Below are positions 1 to 8,507 of a stretch of DNA of 64,000 nucleotides, piece after piece. The stretch is from an uncultured Lachnospiraceae bacterium (GTDB lineage Bacteria; Bacillota; Clostridia; Lachnospirales; Lachnospiraceae): positions 186,001 to 250,000 of the forward strand of contig CABUPO010000002.1 of assembly GCA_902493385.1 (NCBI GenBank), written 5' to 3'. Within the stretch, counting starts at the first letter, position 1, and the number at the start of each line of letters is the position of its first letter. The notes below the pieces were generated by a model that saw nothing but the letters and a program-made list of their open reading frames with translations, made no database searches and had not been told where the DNA came from. The position numbers were made by a program, and so were the translations under genes.

Positions 1-1
1 T

Positions 2-886
2 ACTAAAAAGGTATCTAAAGGCAAAAAAGCAAGCGTTACCATTATGGGCGTATCAGAAGGCACTGCAAAAGTGACTGGTACATACAAGCTTGGAAATAAA
101 AAGCTTAAGCTTACATGTAAAGTTACGGTAACTGCACAGAACACTGTTCCAGCTGCAGAAACGGCGGCTCCTGTTGTACAGATTACAGGACAGCCGACAC
201 AGCCTGCATTAACAGAAGCTCCGTTAAATACGGATGCACCTGCAACAACAGAACCGACGGCAAAGCCTACCAGAACGCCTAGAGTTACTAAGGAGCCTAC
301 TCCTGTTCCTACTCCAAAGTATGAAAAACCGGATGTTACGGCAGAGCCTGTTGTAAAAGTTCCTCTTACTGAGGGTTCAAATTCGTTTTTTAATGAAGGA
401 ACGGAAGAAAATGCAGAAGTTATATATAATGCCGATGGAACAATGACGGTTAAGTTTAAGACCCAGTGGGCTGCGCTTAACTTCCTTCTTCCTGATAATG
501 CACAGAATTACTACAGTGAATATAAGTCGGCAGTATTGACATATAAGAGTGAAGGTACTTTGGCACAGAATGAAGAGGGCAATGCTAATGACCTTGGTCA
601 TGCGTTGTTTGATTCGGAATGGGATCCAACGGGCGCTGACGCCGCCGCAGGAAAGCATCCTGACTGGGGTAAGAAGGTATCGGCATCATCAGAATACGTG
701 ACGAAGGTATTTAATGTAACAGGCGAGTGCGTGGGAGATTGTATTCGCGGATTGCAGATATTTAATCCAAATGAGATGGGTGAAGGCGACACAATAACTA
801 TTACAATCAAGTCGATTTACTTTTATAATGAAGAAAAGGCTGAGGATTTTGTTCCGGACGAGGAAGTAACGCCGCCCGCAGAATAA
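2..886 (+). CDS. Secreted/surface Ig-like protein with Pro/Thr linker (5' partial)
   Basis: The reading frame is already open at the left edge, so the N-terminus lies outside the window; the ATG at 44 is internal. The visible N-terminal part is the end of a bacterial Ig-like (BIG2-like) beta domain rich in Lys, ending near LKLTCKVTV. A Pro/Thr-rich linker follows (about residues 50-115 of the visible part) with PT and TP repeats. The C-terminal ~150 residues form a separate, probably all-beta domain of the kind found as carbohydrate-binding modules, with many aromatic residues and no catalytic motif I recognise. The Ig module resembles those of the proteins at 24651 and 25282. Exact function is unknown; cell-wall or glycan binding is inferred. 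A good terminator follows at 951. Confidence 0.7.
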   Translation, partial: TKKVSKGKKASVTIMGVSEGTAKVTGTYKLGNKKLKLTCKVTVTAQNTVPAAETAAPVVQITGQPTQPALTEAPLNTDAPATTEPTAKPTRTPRVTKEPTPVPTPKYEKPDVTAEPVVKVPLTEGSNSFFNEGTEENAEVIYNADGTMTVKFKTQWAALNFLLPDNAQNYYSEYKSAVLTYKSEGTLAQNEEGNANDLGHALFDSEWDPTGADAAAGKHPDWGKKVSASSEYVTKVFNVTGECVGDCIRGLQIFNPNEMGEGDTITITIKSIYFYNEEKAEDFVPDEEVTPPAE

Positions 887-950
887 CAGTCAGAAAGCAT
901 ATGCGGCGCTTATATAATGAAGCCTGACGCAATAATGCAATTTACGATTA

Positions 951-989
951 GGCGGCGCAGCCCTGACATAAAGGCTATGCCGTCTTTTT
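951..989 (+). terminator. Rho-independent terminator
   Basis: A 12-position stem (951-962 with 973-984, one mismatch and two G-U pairs) closes a 10-nt loop and is followed by five T residues. It lies 65 nt after the stop of the secreted Ig-like gene and would end its transcript before the flavodoxin promoter region. Confidence 0.75.
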
Positions 990-1046
990 GTGTTACCAGG
1001 AATTTTATTATGATGTGAACGTCTGTGAATGGGGTATAAAGGCGCG

Positions 1047-1089
1047 TTATAACTTTTTGGTATAAACTGATGAACAAAATAAGACTTCT
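1047..1089 (+). promoter_or_regulatory. Conserved 43-nt upstream element, copy A (LysR-box-like)
   Basis: This stretch aligns without gaps to 39981-40023 upstream of the second iron alcohol dehydrogenase, with 35 of 43 positions identical by eye, including TTATAAC, CTGATGAAC and AGACTTCT blocks. The first part has dyad symmetry (TTATA, 9 nt, TATAA), as expected for a LysR-type binding site. It lies 82 nt upstream of the exported flavodoxin gene. Binding by one of the two LysR regulators in the window is inference. Confidence 0.55.
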
Positions 1090-1171
1090 GATAAGGTCTC
1101 ATTTTTATTATAATAAGCTTGTCGTTGTGATGTAACAAAATGAAGAAAATATGAAAGGAAAGGTGAAGTAG

Positions 1172-1795
1172 ATGGAAAGAAAAAGAGGAAGTATATTAAG
1201 TGTGTTGTCTATCATGCTGGCATTTTGTATGGTGGCTGCAAGTGTAGGCGTCAATGGAATTCAGGCACAGGCTGCTAAAAATAAAAAAGCGGCAGTGATT
1301 TATTTCTCGGCGACTGGAACGACAAAAGGAGCTGCAAAAAAGATTCAGAAGACCACGAATGGAAAGCTTATTGAAATTAAAGCGGCAGAACCATATACAG
1401 ATGATGACTTAGATTATACAGATGAAAACAGCCGTGTGGTAAAGGAGCATGAGTCAGCAAAAACACATAGAGAAAGCTCTTTTCGTCCACAAATTAAGAA
1501 TTTAAAGAAAATCCAAAAAGAGGTAAAAAAGGCAGATGTTGTGTATATTGGGTATCCAATATGGTGGGGCGAGGCTCCGCACCTTGTGTACAACGTGGTG
1601 GAAAATATAGATTTAAAGAAGAAAACTGTCATACCATTTTGTACGTCCGCAAGTTCTGGACTTGGCAAAAGCGCTTTATATTTGAAGCAGAATGCGAAAA
1701 TATCAGCTAAAACCAAATGGCTCAAGGGTCGAAATTTTTATGATATACCATCACAGAAAACAGTCGATGAATGGATAAATAATCTAAAGTATTAA
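1172..1795 (+). CDS. Exported flavodoxin-like protein
   Basis: This 207-residue protein begins with a basic N-terminus and a hydrophobic stretch ending QAQA-A, a typical Sec signal peptide cleaved near residue 35, so the mature protein should be outside the membrane. The rest is a flavodoxin fold: YFSATGTT is the FMN phosphate loop, and YIGYPIWWG and CTSASSGLG are the next flavin-contacting loops. The motif EPYTDDDLDYTDENSR is shared with the flavodoxin lipoprotein at 41303. AAAGGAAAGGTG provides the RBS 7 nt before ATG. A flavodoxin-fold domain usually carries electrons or reduces a substrate with FMN; the extracellular partner is unknown. An aldo/keto reductase remnant follows at once, mirroring the order at 41303-42850. 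Confidence 0.85.
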   Translation: MERKRGSILSVLSIMLAFCMVAASVGVNGIQAQAAKNKKAAVIYFSATGTTKGAAKKIQKTTNGKLIEIKAAEPYTDDDLDYTDENSRVVKEHESAKTHRESSFRPQIKNLKKIQKEVKKADVVYIGYPIWWGEAPHLVYNVVENIDLKKKTVIPFCTSASSGLGKSALYLKQNAKISAKTKWLKGRNFYDIPSQKTVDEWINNLKY

Positions 1796-1800
1796 GATGA

Positions 1801-1869
1801 AGATATTATATCAATACGCCGGAAATGCTGAAAGGATATGCCGAAACGGCACCTCCTTTCGGCGATTAG
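1801..1869 (+). pseudogene. Aldo/keto reductase C-terminal remnant
   Basis: Twenty-two codons and a stop read RYYINTPEMLKGYAETAPP followed by FGD. They match the extreme C-terminus of the intact aldo/keto reductase at 42005-42850 (RYYVSTPEMLKKYAEMVPP). No start or other part of the gene remains. It sits 5 nt after the flavodoxin stop, as a leftover of a flavodoxin-aldo/keto reductase pair whose reductase has been deleted. Confidence 0.8.
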
Positions 1870-2009
1870 GACGGTATATGATAAATTTCAGAAATTGCAT
1901 ACATCACTGAGCTGAAGGCTGCAACACCCGCTGCATACCGTATGTTGAGAACTACAGCTGCGGCAATCATATTTAATCCTATTACATATAAAATTATCTT
2001 TTTAGCCAT
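1866..2009 (-). pseudogene. N-terminal fragment of a YczE/YitT-like membrane protein
   Basis: A 47-codon minus-strand frame starts with ATG at 2009 behind AGAGAGG and reads MAKKIILYVIGLNMIAAAVV then LNIRYAAGVAAFSSVMYAIS. The pattern of a first helix followed by an L-G-x-x-x-x-S-S-x-x-Y segment resembles the N-termini of YczE/YitT-type (DUF6198-like) multi-helix membrane proteins, which are usually about 200 residues. The frame stops where it meets the aldo/keto reductase tail, so the rest has been lost in a deletion. The family assignment is tentative. Confidence 0.5.
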
Positions 2010-2024
2010 ATATAGTTCGCCTCT

Positions 2025-2159
2025 CTAAAATTTTGTTTCGTTTAAATTGTTTAATCCCAGATTGAGTAAAAAAAGAAATTTCTCTTTTTCCTCTGCACTC
2101 ATGCTTTTCATCAGCTGTTTGTCTGTGAAGCTGTCAAACCAAGCTCTCGGATATTTTAA
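2025..2159 (-). pseudogene. C-terminal remnant of an unidentified (regulator-like) gene
   Basis: A minus-strand frame open from 2159 to a stop at 2025 has no convincing start. It reads PRAWFDSFTDKQLMKSMSAE then EKEKFLFLLNLGLNNLNE. This charged helical tail resembles the C-termini of small helix-turn-helix regulators but cannot be assigned to a family. Its stop lies 15 nt before the start of the membrane protein fragment, so the two look like the remains of one minus-strand operon. Confidence 0.4.
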
Positions 2160-2172
2160 TTAGATTTTCAGC

Positions 2173-2201
2173 TTGTTTTTGCCCGTATATACTTATATAA
2201 T
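2173..2201 (+). promoter_or_regulatory. Sigma-A promoter for the LysR gene at 2246
   Basis: TTGTTT and a perfect TATAAT are separated by 17 nt, ending 44 nt before the LysR start codon. Confidence 0.55.
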
Positions 2202-2245
2202 AAGAACATATTTCAAGAAGAAAGACGGAAACGAGGGGGCGTTTG

Positions 2246-3136
2246 ATGTATAATCCTCAACTTGAAACCTTTATCCGCGTGGCGGATGCCGGCAGTTTTA
2301 ACAAGGCGGCTGAAGAATCCTTTATTACTCCAACCGCTGTAATTAAACAGATTAATCTGCTGGAAAATTCTCTGGATGTGAAGCTGTTTGAAAGGACTCA
2401 TCGAGGTCTGTTTTTAACAAAAGCGGGAAAGTCTTTATATCAGGACGCAAAATATATTATTCAGTATTGCCGGGATTCTGTTACGCGGGCAAAGAATGCC
2501 ATGCAGGAAGAAACGAATGTTATTCGGATTGGCAGCTCGCCAATGACTCCGGCACAGCTTCTTATGCAGATATGGCCGAAGATACAGGCGAGGTGTCCTG
2601 ATTTGAAATTTCAGATTATTCCTTTTGAAAACACTCCGGAAAACGCCAGAGAAATTTTGGCAAATCTAGGTAAAAATATAGATGTTGTGGGCGGGATTTT
2701 TGATGAAACCATGTTAGATTTGCGAAAATGTGCGGGACTTGAATTATCCCGCGAACCGTTTTACTGTGCCGTTTCTATTCATCACAGGCTTGCCGCAAAG
2801 GACAGACTGACGATACAAGACCTTTACGGCGAAAATCTTATGCTGATGAAACGGGATTGGAGTCGCTATGTAGATAGTTTGCGGGACGACATATGGAAAA
2901 ACCACAGTCAGATTCATATTGTTGATTTTGATTTTTACAGTATGGATGTTTTTAATCGTTGTGAAAACGGCAACTATGTTCTGCTGGCAATTCACGGATG
3001 GGCAAATATACACCCTCTTTTGAAAATAATCCCTGTGGAGTGGGAATACAGTATTCCTTATGGGCTGCTGCATGCGCCTAAGCCCACTGAAACAGTACAG
3101 AGATTCTTGGAGGCTGCAAAGGCTGTAACAAAATAA
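2246..3136 (+). CDS. LysR-family transcriptional regulator
   Basis: The 296-residue protein has an N-terminal winged helix-turn-helix (FIRVADAGSFNKAAEESF, then FERTHRGLFLTKAG) and a LysR-type effector-binding domain over the remaining ~200 residues. The ATG at 2246 is chosen over TTG at 2243 because GAGGGGGC sits at suitable spacing. It is a clear paralog of the LysR at 36443: both begin MYNPxLxTFIxVADxGSFxKAAE and end with a VxWxYSIPYGLL segment. It precedes the GH2 glycosidase and MFS genes on the same strand with a 52-nt gap, so it may control them; a role at the flavodoxin loci is also possible. Confidence 0.85.
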   Translation: MYNPQLETFIRVADAGSFNKAAEESFITPTAVIKQINLLENSLDVKLFERTHRGLFLTKAGKSLYQDAKYIIQYCRDSVTRAKNAMQEETNVIRIGSSPMTPAQLLMQIWPKIQARCPDLKFQIIPFENTPENAREILANLGKNIDVVGGIFDETMLDLRKCAGLELSREPFYCAVSIHHRLAAKDRLTIQDLYGENLMLMKRDWSRYVDSLRDDIWKNHSQIHIVDFDFYSMDVFNRCENGNYVLLAIHGWANIHPLLKIIPVEWEYSIPYGLLHAPKPTETVQRFLEAAKAVTK

Positions 3137-3188
3137 TAAGTGAATAAATTACTAAGGTTAATTAACATTTTAAGAGGGGGGGAAAGCA

Positions 3189-5945
3189 TTGATTTGTCTT
3201 GATGGAATTTGGGAATTAAAGCTTGGAAAATATAAAAATGATGATGAAGAATATAATGACAGATGTATTTTGCCAGGAACTTTGGATGAGAATAAAAAAG
3301 GTGACAAAAATACTTCAGTTAATATAGATAGACTGAACCGTAAATATATGTATACCGGTCCGGCGGCGTACCGCAGGAAAATATATATACCGTCAAACTG
3401 GAAAGATAAGCTGGTATTTCTTAAATTAGAACGTACAAAAATAACAAAAGTTTTCGTTAATGGGGTTGAACAGGTAAAATGCAGTTCTAACGATACGTTT
3501 GGAACGCCTCAGGTGTATGAACTGGATAATCTGAATTTTGGAGCAGAGAATATTCTGGTAATTCAGGTGTCAAATAATGTATATCCTATTGATACAAAAA
3601 GCCATATGCTTACAGAGGAAACGGTAACAAACTGGAATGGAATTATTGGAAAAATCGAACTGGAAGCGAAAGGAAAAATATCATTAAAAGAAGCGAGGAT
3701 ATATCCTGACGTACATAATTGTTTGGCAAAGGTTAAGCTGACTATTGAAAACAGGGAAAATACAAGGGATTATGCAGAAATTAAAATATGTGCGGAAAGT
3801 TATAATCACATTGGACTAAATCATAAACCCGCTTGTCAGAAGTTCAGCGTGTTGTTGACAGGGGAAGAACAACAGGAAGCAGAAGCTTGCTTTATGATGG
3901 GAGAAGATGTTAAATTATGGTCGGAATTTGAGCCTGCGCTATACAATATGACAGTAGCTTTAAGTGTAAATGGGAACAAGCAATGTGAAAAAACAGAATC
4001 TTTTGGAATGAGGGAGTTTTCTTACAGGGAAAGAAAATTTACGGTCAATGGGAGAAAAGTATTTCTGAGAGGTGAAGCAAATTCAGCTGTGTTTCCTATG
4101 ACGGGCTATCCTTATATGGATGTGGAAGAATGGAAGGATTTTTTTAAAAAGGCACAGGAATTAGGAATTAATTTCTTTCGTTTCCATTCGTGGACGCCTC
4201 CAAAAGCCGCATTTATAGCTGCAGATGAAATGGGAATTTACATGCAGCCGGAGTTATATGGATTTGGCGGTACTCCGTTTATGCCAGATGGAAACGATAC
4301 GTCGGCATCTGATTATTATCAGGCTGAAGCTGTGCGTATACTGCGTTATTATGCAAATCATCCGTCGTTTGTCATGATGTCGTGGGGCAATGAGTTGAAT
4401 ACAGGTTCGCCAAAGAGCAGAGAGTATGCCCATATATTAAGAAAAAAATGCAGAAGCTTTGATGATACAAGATTATATGCAGAAGGAAGCAACAATAATT
4501 TTTGGGAGCCTTCATTTAATGTAGATGATGATTATTGGACAACCTGTAAGACACATTCTACGGAGCAGAAAGATCAGATTCGTATTTCGTTTTCATGGTC
4601 TGATGACAGTCAGGGTGGAATTATCGAAACACTCGAACCTAATACAGTATATAATTATGATACGGCTTTAAGGGGATACACAAAACCGATTATGAATCAT
4701 GAGGCGGGCCAATATCAGGTTATGCCGTATTTTGATAAAGAAATACCGAAATATGATAATGGAATTTTTGAAGCAAGAAACTTAAAGTATTACAGAGATT
4801 TGATGAAAACAAAGGGATTGCTCTGTATGAATGAAATATTTTCAAGGGTTTCAGCAAGATTATCGGCAATCTTATACAGGGCTGATATAGAAACTGCGCT
4901 TCGTTCAAAGGATTTGGCGGGATATCAGCTGCTGAGCATTCAGGATTTTCCCGGACAGGGAACGGCGCATGTGGGTATACTGGATAATTTTATGGAAGAA
5001 AAAGACGGAGGCTTTACGAAGGAACAATACAGAAGCTTTAATAATGAAACAGTTGTTTTAGGAAAATTCCCTAAAAAGATATATACTGACAATCAGGCGC
5101 TTACGGCTGGCGTGATTGTCGTTAATTATGGCCCCGAGGAAATACCTGATGCAGATATTTATTGGAGGCTGAAAAAAGGAGAAGAAATTTTAAAATCAGG
5201 TACGTTGGAAAATAAAACCGTGATACAAGGCGGCATTACAGAAATGGGAACTATAGAAACCGGACTTTCTATAGTAAAAGAGCCTTCAAAATTAACTTTG
5301 GAAATAGGCTCTGACAAAATTAATAATAAGAACAGTTATGATATATGGCTGTATCCGGAAAGAATCAGCACAAGAATCCCGGCTGGAATTACAGTAGCGG
5401 ATGAATTTGATAATGAAGTAAAAAGGATATTGGAAGAAGGGGGAAGCGTTTTATTACTGCCAGAACTAAATAAAAACGTACTGCCTAAAAGCGTCAGCGT
5501 ACGTTTTTCCACTGATTATTGGAGTAAAATGTTTCATAAATCAAATGAAGACGCTCATACAATGGGAATGTATATAAGGAACGAGCATTTAATATTTAAT
5601 AAGTTTCCTACAGAGTTTTTTAGCGATTATCAGTGGTTTCGCCTGATGAAAGGTTCCAGAGCATTAATTTTGGACGATCTTCCTGAAGAAATAGAGCCTC
5701 TTGCATGGAATATAGATCATATGGAATGGAGCAGAAAGCTTGGAAGCATGTTTGAGGCGAACGCAGGCAAAGGAAAGGTAGTTGTCTGCACGTTGAATCT
5801 GCGTAACCATATAAAAGAATATCCGGAGGCAGCACAGCTTTACAGGTCTGTTTTGGATTATATGTCTTCAGATGAGTTTAAGCCTGAGGCTGATATAAGG
5901 ATTCAGGATTTGGAAAGTATTATGGTAAGAAGGGAATTAAGTTAA
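3189..5945 (+). CDS. Glycoside hydrolase family 2 enzyme
   Basis: The protein has 918 residues and starts with TTG at 3189, 7 nt after a strong AGAGGGGGGGAAA ribosome binding site; its first residues ICLDGIWELKLG are the usual GH2 start. A sugar-binding jelly roll (about 1-160), an Ig-like domain (about 165-275) and a TIM barrel (about 280-600) follow in order. The acid/base Glu is E402 in WGNELN and the nucleophile is probably E505 in MNHEAGQYQ. A ~300-residue C-terminal beta/alpha extension carries no motif I know. There is no signal peptide, so it acts in the cytoplasm, presumably on a sugar imported by the MFS protein encoded 1 nt downstream. Substrate (beta-galactoside, glucuronide or mannoside) cannot be told from sequence alone. 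Confidence 0.85.
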   Translation: MICLDGIWELKLGKYKNDDEEYNDRCILPGTLDENKKGDKNTSVNIDRLNRKYMYTGPAAYRRKIYIPSNWKDKLVFLKLERTKITKVFVNGVEQVKCSSNDTFGTPQVYELDNLNFGAENILVIQVSNNVYPIDTKSHMLTEETVTNWNGIIGKIELEAKGKISLKEARIYPDVHNCLAKVKLTIENRENTRDYAEIKICAESYNHIGLNHKPACQKFSVLLTGEEQQEAEACFMMGEDVKLWSEFEPALYNMTVALSVNGNKQCEKTESFGMREFSYRERKFTVNGRKVFLRGEANSAVFPMTGYPYMDVEEWKDFFKKAQELGINFFRFHSWTPPKAAFIAADEMGIYMQPELYGFGGTPFMPDGNDTSASDYYQAEAVRILRYYANHPSFVMMSWGNELNTGSPKSREYAHILRKKCRSFDDTRLYAEGSNNNFWEPSFNVDDDYWTTCKTHSTEQKDQIRISFSWSDDSQGGIIETLEPNTVYNYDTALRGYTKPIMNHEAGQYQVMPYFDKEIPKYDNGIFEARNLKYYRDLMKTKGLLCMNEIFSRVSARLSAILYRADIETALRSKDLAGYQLLSIQDFPGQGTAHVGILDNFMEEKDGGFTKEQYRSFNNETVVLGKFPKKIYTDNQALTAGVIVVNYGPEEIPDADIYWRLKKGEEILKSGTLENKTVIQGGITEMGTIETGLSIVKEPSKLTLEIGSDKINNKNSYDIWLYPERISTRIPAGITVADEFDNEVKRILEEGGSVLLLPELNKNVLPKSVSVRFSTDYWSKMFHKSNEDAHTMGMYIRNEHLIFNKFPTEFFSDYQWFRLMKGSRALILDDLPEEIEPLAWNIDHMEWSRKLGSMFEANAGKGKVVVCTLNLRNHIKEYPEAAQLYRSVLDYMSSDEFKPEADIRIQDLESIMVRRELS

Positions 5946-5946
5946 T

Positions 5947-7128
5947 ATGGCCAAAAATTATAAAAAAACACTGGCTGCCTCTTATTTGGGGTTTATTACT
6001 CAGGCAATAGCAGCTAATTTTACACCCTTATTGTTTCTCAAATTTCATAATGATTATGGCATTCCATTAGGAAAGATTGCGCTTATTTCGACAGTGTTTT
6101 TTCTTACGCAGCTGATTGTAGATGTGTTATGCGCGCAATTTGTGGACCGCATAGGCTACCGCAAGTGTGTTGTGGCGTCAGAATTATGTTCTGCCGCAGG
6201 TCTTATCGGTCTTGCGTTTTTGCCGGAGCTTTTCCATAATCCATTTACCGGCATAATAATCAGCGTTACTATTTATGCGGTAGGAAGCGGACTGATAGAG
6301 GTGCTGGTCAGCCCTATAGTAGAAGCGTGTCCATTTGAACATAAAGAAGCGGTTATGAGCCTTTTGCATTCTTTTTATTGCTGGGGTTCGGTGGGCGTTG
6401 TGCTTTTATCTACGCTGTTCTTTGCAGTTTTTGGAATTGACAGCTGGAAATGGCTTGCCTGCATATGGGCGCTTATCCCATTATATAATATATACAATTT
6501 TGCAACCTGTCCTATTGAACATTTAGTAGAGGACGGAAAAGGCATGGGTATTGGAGGCCTGTTCAGGGTTCCGTTGTTTTGGACAGCTGTTATTTTAATG
6601 GTGTGCGCCGGAGCGTCTGAATTGTCTATGGCTCAGTGGGCGTCTGCTTACGCGGAGTCTGCTATCGGATTGTCAAAAACAGCAGGAGATTTGGCAGGCC
6701 CCTGTATGTTTGCCGTAACGATGGGAATAAGCCGTGTGATTTACGGAAAATACGGTGACAGAATGAACTTAATGAGTTTTATGTTATGTTCAGGAGGTTT
6801 GTGTCTGGTTTGTTATTTAATGGCTTCTGTGTCAGCTAATCCGATGATTGGTCTGATTGGGTGTATTCTCTGCGGCTTTTCAGTTGGTATAATGTGGCCC
6901 GGAACTATAAGTATATCTTCAAGGAAGCTTCCTGCCGGAGGAACTGCTATGTTTGCGATGCTGGCTATGGCGGGAGATTTTGGTGGAGCATTCGGGCCGA
7001 GTCTTGTTGGTAATATTACCCAAATCGCAAATGATAACCTTCAAAAGGGCATGCTTGCAGGATGCATATTCCCGGTGGTATTAATTATATCTCTCTTGAT
7101 AATGAAAGCAAAAGACTCATCTAAATAA
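5947..7128 (+). CDS. MFS transporter, sugar-type
   Basis: The protein has 393 residues and about 12 hydrophobic helices, with the loop-2/3 type motif DRIGYRK after helix 2 and YGDRM in the second half, both typical of the major facilitator superfamily. Its ATG lies 1 nt after the GH2 stop, indicating translational coupling. The likely job is import of the glycoside cleaved by the GH2 enzyme. The gene has little spacing on its right side and faces the membrane protein gene at 7198 convergently. Confidence 0.85.
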   Translation: MAKNYKKTLAASYLGFITQAIAANFTPLLFLKFHNDYGIPLGKIALISTVFFLTQLIVDVLCAQFVDRIGYRKCVVASELCSAAGLIGLAFLPELFHNPFTGIIISVTIYAVGSGLIEVLVSPIVEACPFEHKEAVMSLLHSFYCWGSVGVVLLSTLFFAVFGIDSWKWLACIWALIPLYNIYNFATCPIEHLVEDGKGMGIGGLFRVPLFWTAVILMVCAGASELSMAQWASAYAESAIGLSKTAGDLAGPCMFAVTMGISRVIYGKYGDRMNLMSFMLCSGGLCLVCYLMASVSANPMIGLIGCILCGFSVGIMWPGTISISSRKLPAGGTAMFAMLAMAGDFGGAFGPSLVGNITQIANDNLQKGMLAGCIFPVVLIISLLIMKAKDSSK

Positions 7129-7197
7129 TAAAATGGGCAACTTTAATGCCGCCCTACATATTCTCATTTTCTGTAACAAATTTTGACTTTTCCATAT

Positions 7198-7872
7198 TTA
7201 GTTTCCTTCCCTTTTCGTCCCATTCACTACCATAAATACTCCAAATAATAATACAAACAAACAGACAGCGGCACCGGTCAAAACATTCATGGTATGTGCT
7301 TTCATTCCGCTCAATTCTCCAAAAGAGGCAAGCATAGAACGCTGCATGGTTAAGACAGAAACAGCAACATCGGTATAACCAATATTGCGAATAACTGCTA
7401 ATAATGGAGAGGGATTTTTCCGTTGTTTTACTGCCCGTATAATTGCCATTGTAATTTTGTAAAAGGTGTATGTTGCAATAGTAATCATTACAATATCATC
7501 ATGCTTTACGGCGATATTTTCAGCTAAACTAATGTAGATGACACCTGTTAAAACAAAACTCAATACGACAAACAATCCTCCCGACAGTTTCATCACAAAA
7601 TATTCCATATCATCAGAAGCCGCTTTTTTATTTTTGTGTTCACATAGTACGGCACAAAAACGCATAGTGCTTAAAATGATATAATACGCACACATGGTAA
7701 AAAACCATAGAGAGCGATTGACAATACCTAAGCCTCCGTTATAAAGAGCATACAACAAATTCACAAAGAAACTGAATGCGGCGCTCAGTATCATGCGTTC
7801 CCGCTGTTCTCTTAATAATCTTTTTCCTGTTTCCGTATTTTTGATTTTTCGCAAAAGTTTACTAATATTCAT
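7198..7872 (-). CDS. Multi-pass membrane protein of unknown function
   Basis: The 224-residue protein has a basic amphipathic N-terminus (LLRKIKNTETGKRLLREQRE) followed by five or six hydrophobic segments, including residues ~28-50, 55-76, 93-115, 125-148 and 195-218. I recognise no enzyme or transport motif. Its start overlaps the stop of the 45-codon ORF upstream by ATGA, so it is translationally coupled in an operon with that ORF and the 123-residue membrane protein. The neighbouring truncated TetR stub suggests the operon has lost its regulator. Confidence 0.65.
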   Translation of the reverse strand: MNISKLLRKIKNTETGKRLLREQRERMILSAAFSFFVNLLYALYNGGLGIVNRSLWFFTMCAYYIILSTMRFCAVLCEHKNKKAASDDMEYFVMKLSGGLFVVLSFVLTGVIYISLAENIAVKHDDIVMITIATYTFYKITMAIIRAVKQRKNPSPLLAVIRNIGYTDVAVSVLTMQRSMLASFGELSGMKAHTMNVLTGAAVCLFVLLFGVFMVVNGTKREGN

Positions 7873-8006
7873 ACGCCAAAATTAATAATGCCATTCAAAG
7901 CGTGGTCTGTAACCGCCGCCGTTTGAATGGCACGCTCTATCTCTTCGATAGAAAATTCATGTGTTATGACAGAGGAATAGAGAGCGGACAACATATTACG
8001 GCTCAT
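7869..8006 (-). pseudogene. 45-codon ORF resembling a zinc-type dehydrogenase C-terminus
   Basis: The ORF runs from ATG at 8006 to a stop at 7869 and reads SSVITHEFSIEEIERAIQTA in its centre, ending ALNGIINFGV. The segment LITHxFxxEEIxxAxxxA is characteristic of the C-terminal part of medium-chain zinc-dependent alcohol/sorbitol dehydrogenases, which are about 340 residues, so this looks like a tail left by deletion. Oddly, it is joined at both ends by ATGA overlaps to the membrane genes and has an upstream AGGAATTAA, so it may still be translated and keep the operon coupled. The family call is moderate. Confidence 0.45.
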
Positions 8007-8374
8007 TCTTTAATTCCTTTTGTCAGAGGGATTAGGCAAAGCAGAATAACAATGCCGACAAGACCAATGACAACGCCCATAACCATTTTCCCCCAAACCA
8101 TACTAAAACACATTCCAACGCCCAGAGCCAAAGCACCAACGACCCCAACAATAACCGTAAAGACTGTTTTAGCCGAAAAACGGATTGGCTCTTTATGCTC
8201 CATTCTTCTCCATACAATGAGCGTCACAAGACCGAGGAACAAACCAACACAACCGAAAATAATCCCCGGCTTAAATGCATCCCATTCCGGGATAAGCGCC
8301 ATGCACATTCCAAGGGCAAATAAAACTGTACTGACCGTTCCTAAAATCATGGCTACAAAACTACTTTTTTTCAT
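8003..8374 (-). CDS. Small four-helix membrane protein
   Basis: The protein has 123 residues starting at ATG 8374, which is preceded by GGAGG at 8381-8385; a longer frame from 8428 lacks a ribosome binding site. It has four hydrophobic segments arranged as two similar hairpins: each half contains a LGxxxxxxFALGMCMA / LALGVGMCFS type stretch followed by a second helix. Such internal duplication suggests a tiny channel- or transporter-like scaffold but no family motif is visible. It is the first gene of the coupled minus-strand operon and is divergent from the TetR stub. Confidence 0.65.
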   Translation of the reverse strand: MKKSSFVAMILGTVSTVLFALGMCMALIPEWDAFKPGIIFGCVGLFLGLVTLIVWRRMEHKEPIRFSAKTVFTVIVGVVGALALGVGMCFSMVWGKMVMGVVIGLVGIVILLCLIPLTKGIKE

Positions 8375-8392
8375 ACTAAACCTCCACATTTT

Positions 8393-8488
8393 TATTATTC
8401 CAACACTTGTAGTTAGCTTATAAATCAAGTATAATAATCACATTATACAAAAACAACCACCAATATCCCGATTTATGTTGGAATAATA
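8393..8488. promoter_or_regulatory. Divergent promoter region with 12-bp perfect inverted repeat
   Basis: Between the membrane operon (start 8374) and the TetR stub (start 8508) lie two perfect 12-nt arms: TATTATTCCAAC at 8393-8404 and GTTGGAATAATA at 8477-8488. Between them is a second dyad, GTATAAT at 8429-8435 and ATTATAC at 8442-8448, which also resembles a -10 box in both directions. This is the expected layout for TetR operators in a divergent promoter. Confidence 0.5.
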
Positions 8489-8507
8489 GCGAGAGGATAA
8501 ATGCAAT

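Noticed and set aside
7902..8423. 173-codon plus-strand frame
   Set aside because: It lies opposite the two coupled membrane genes, has no RBS and an implausible Pro/Thr/Ile-rich composition, so it is a shadow frame.
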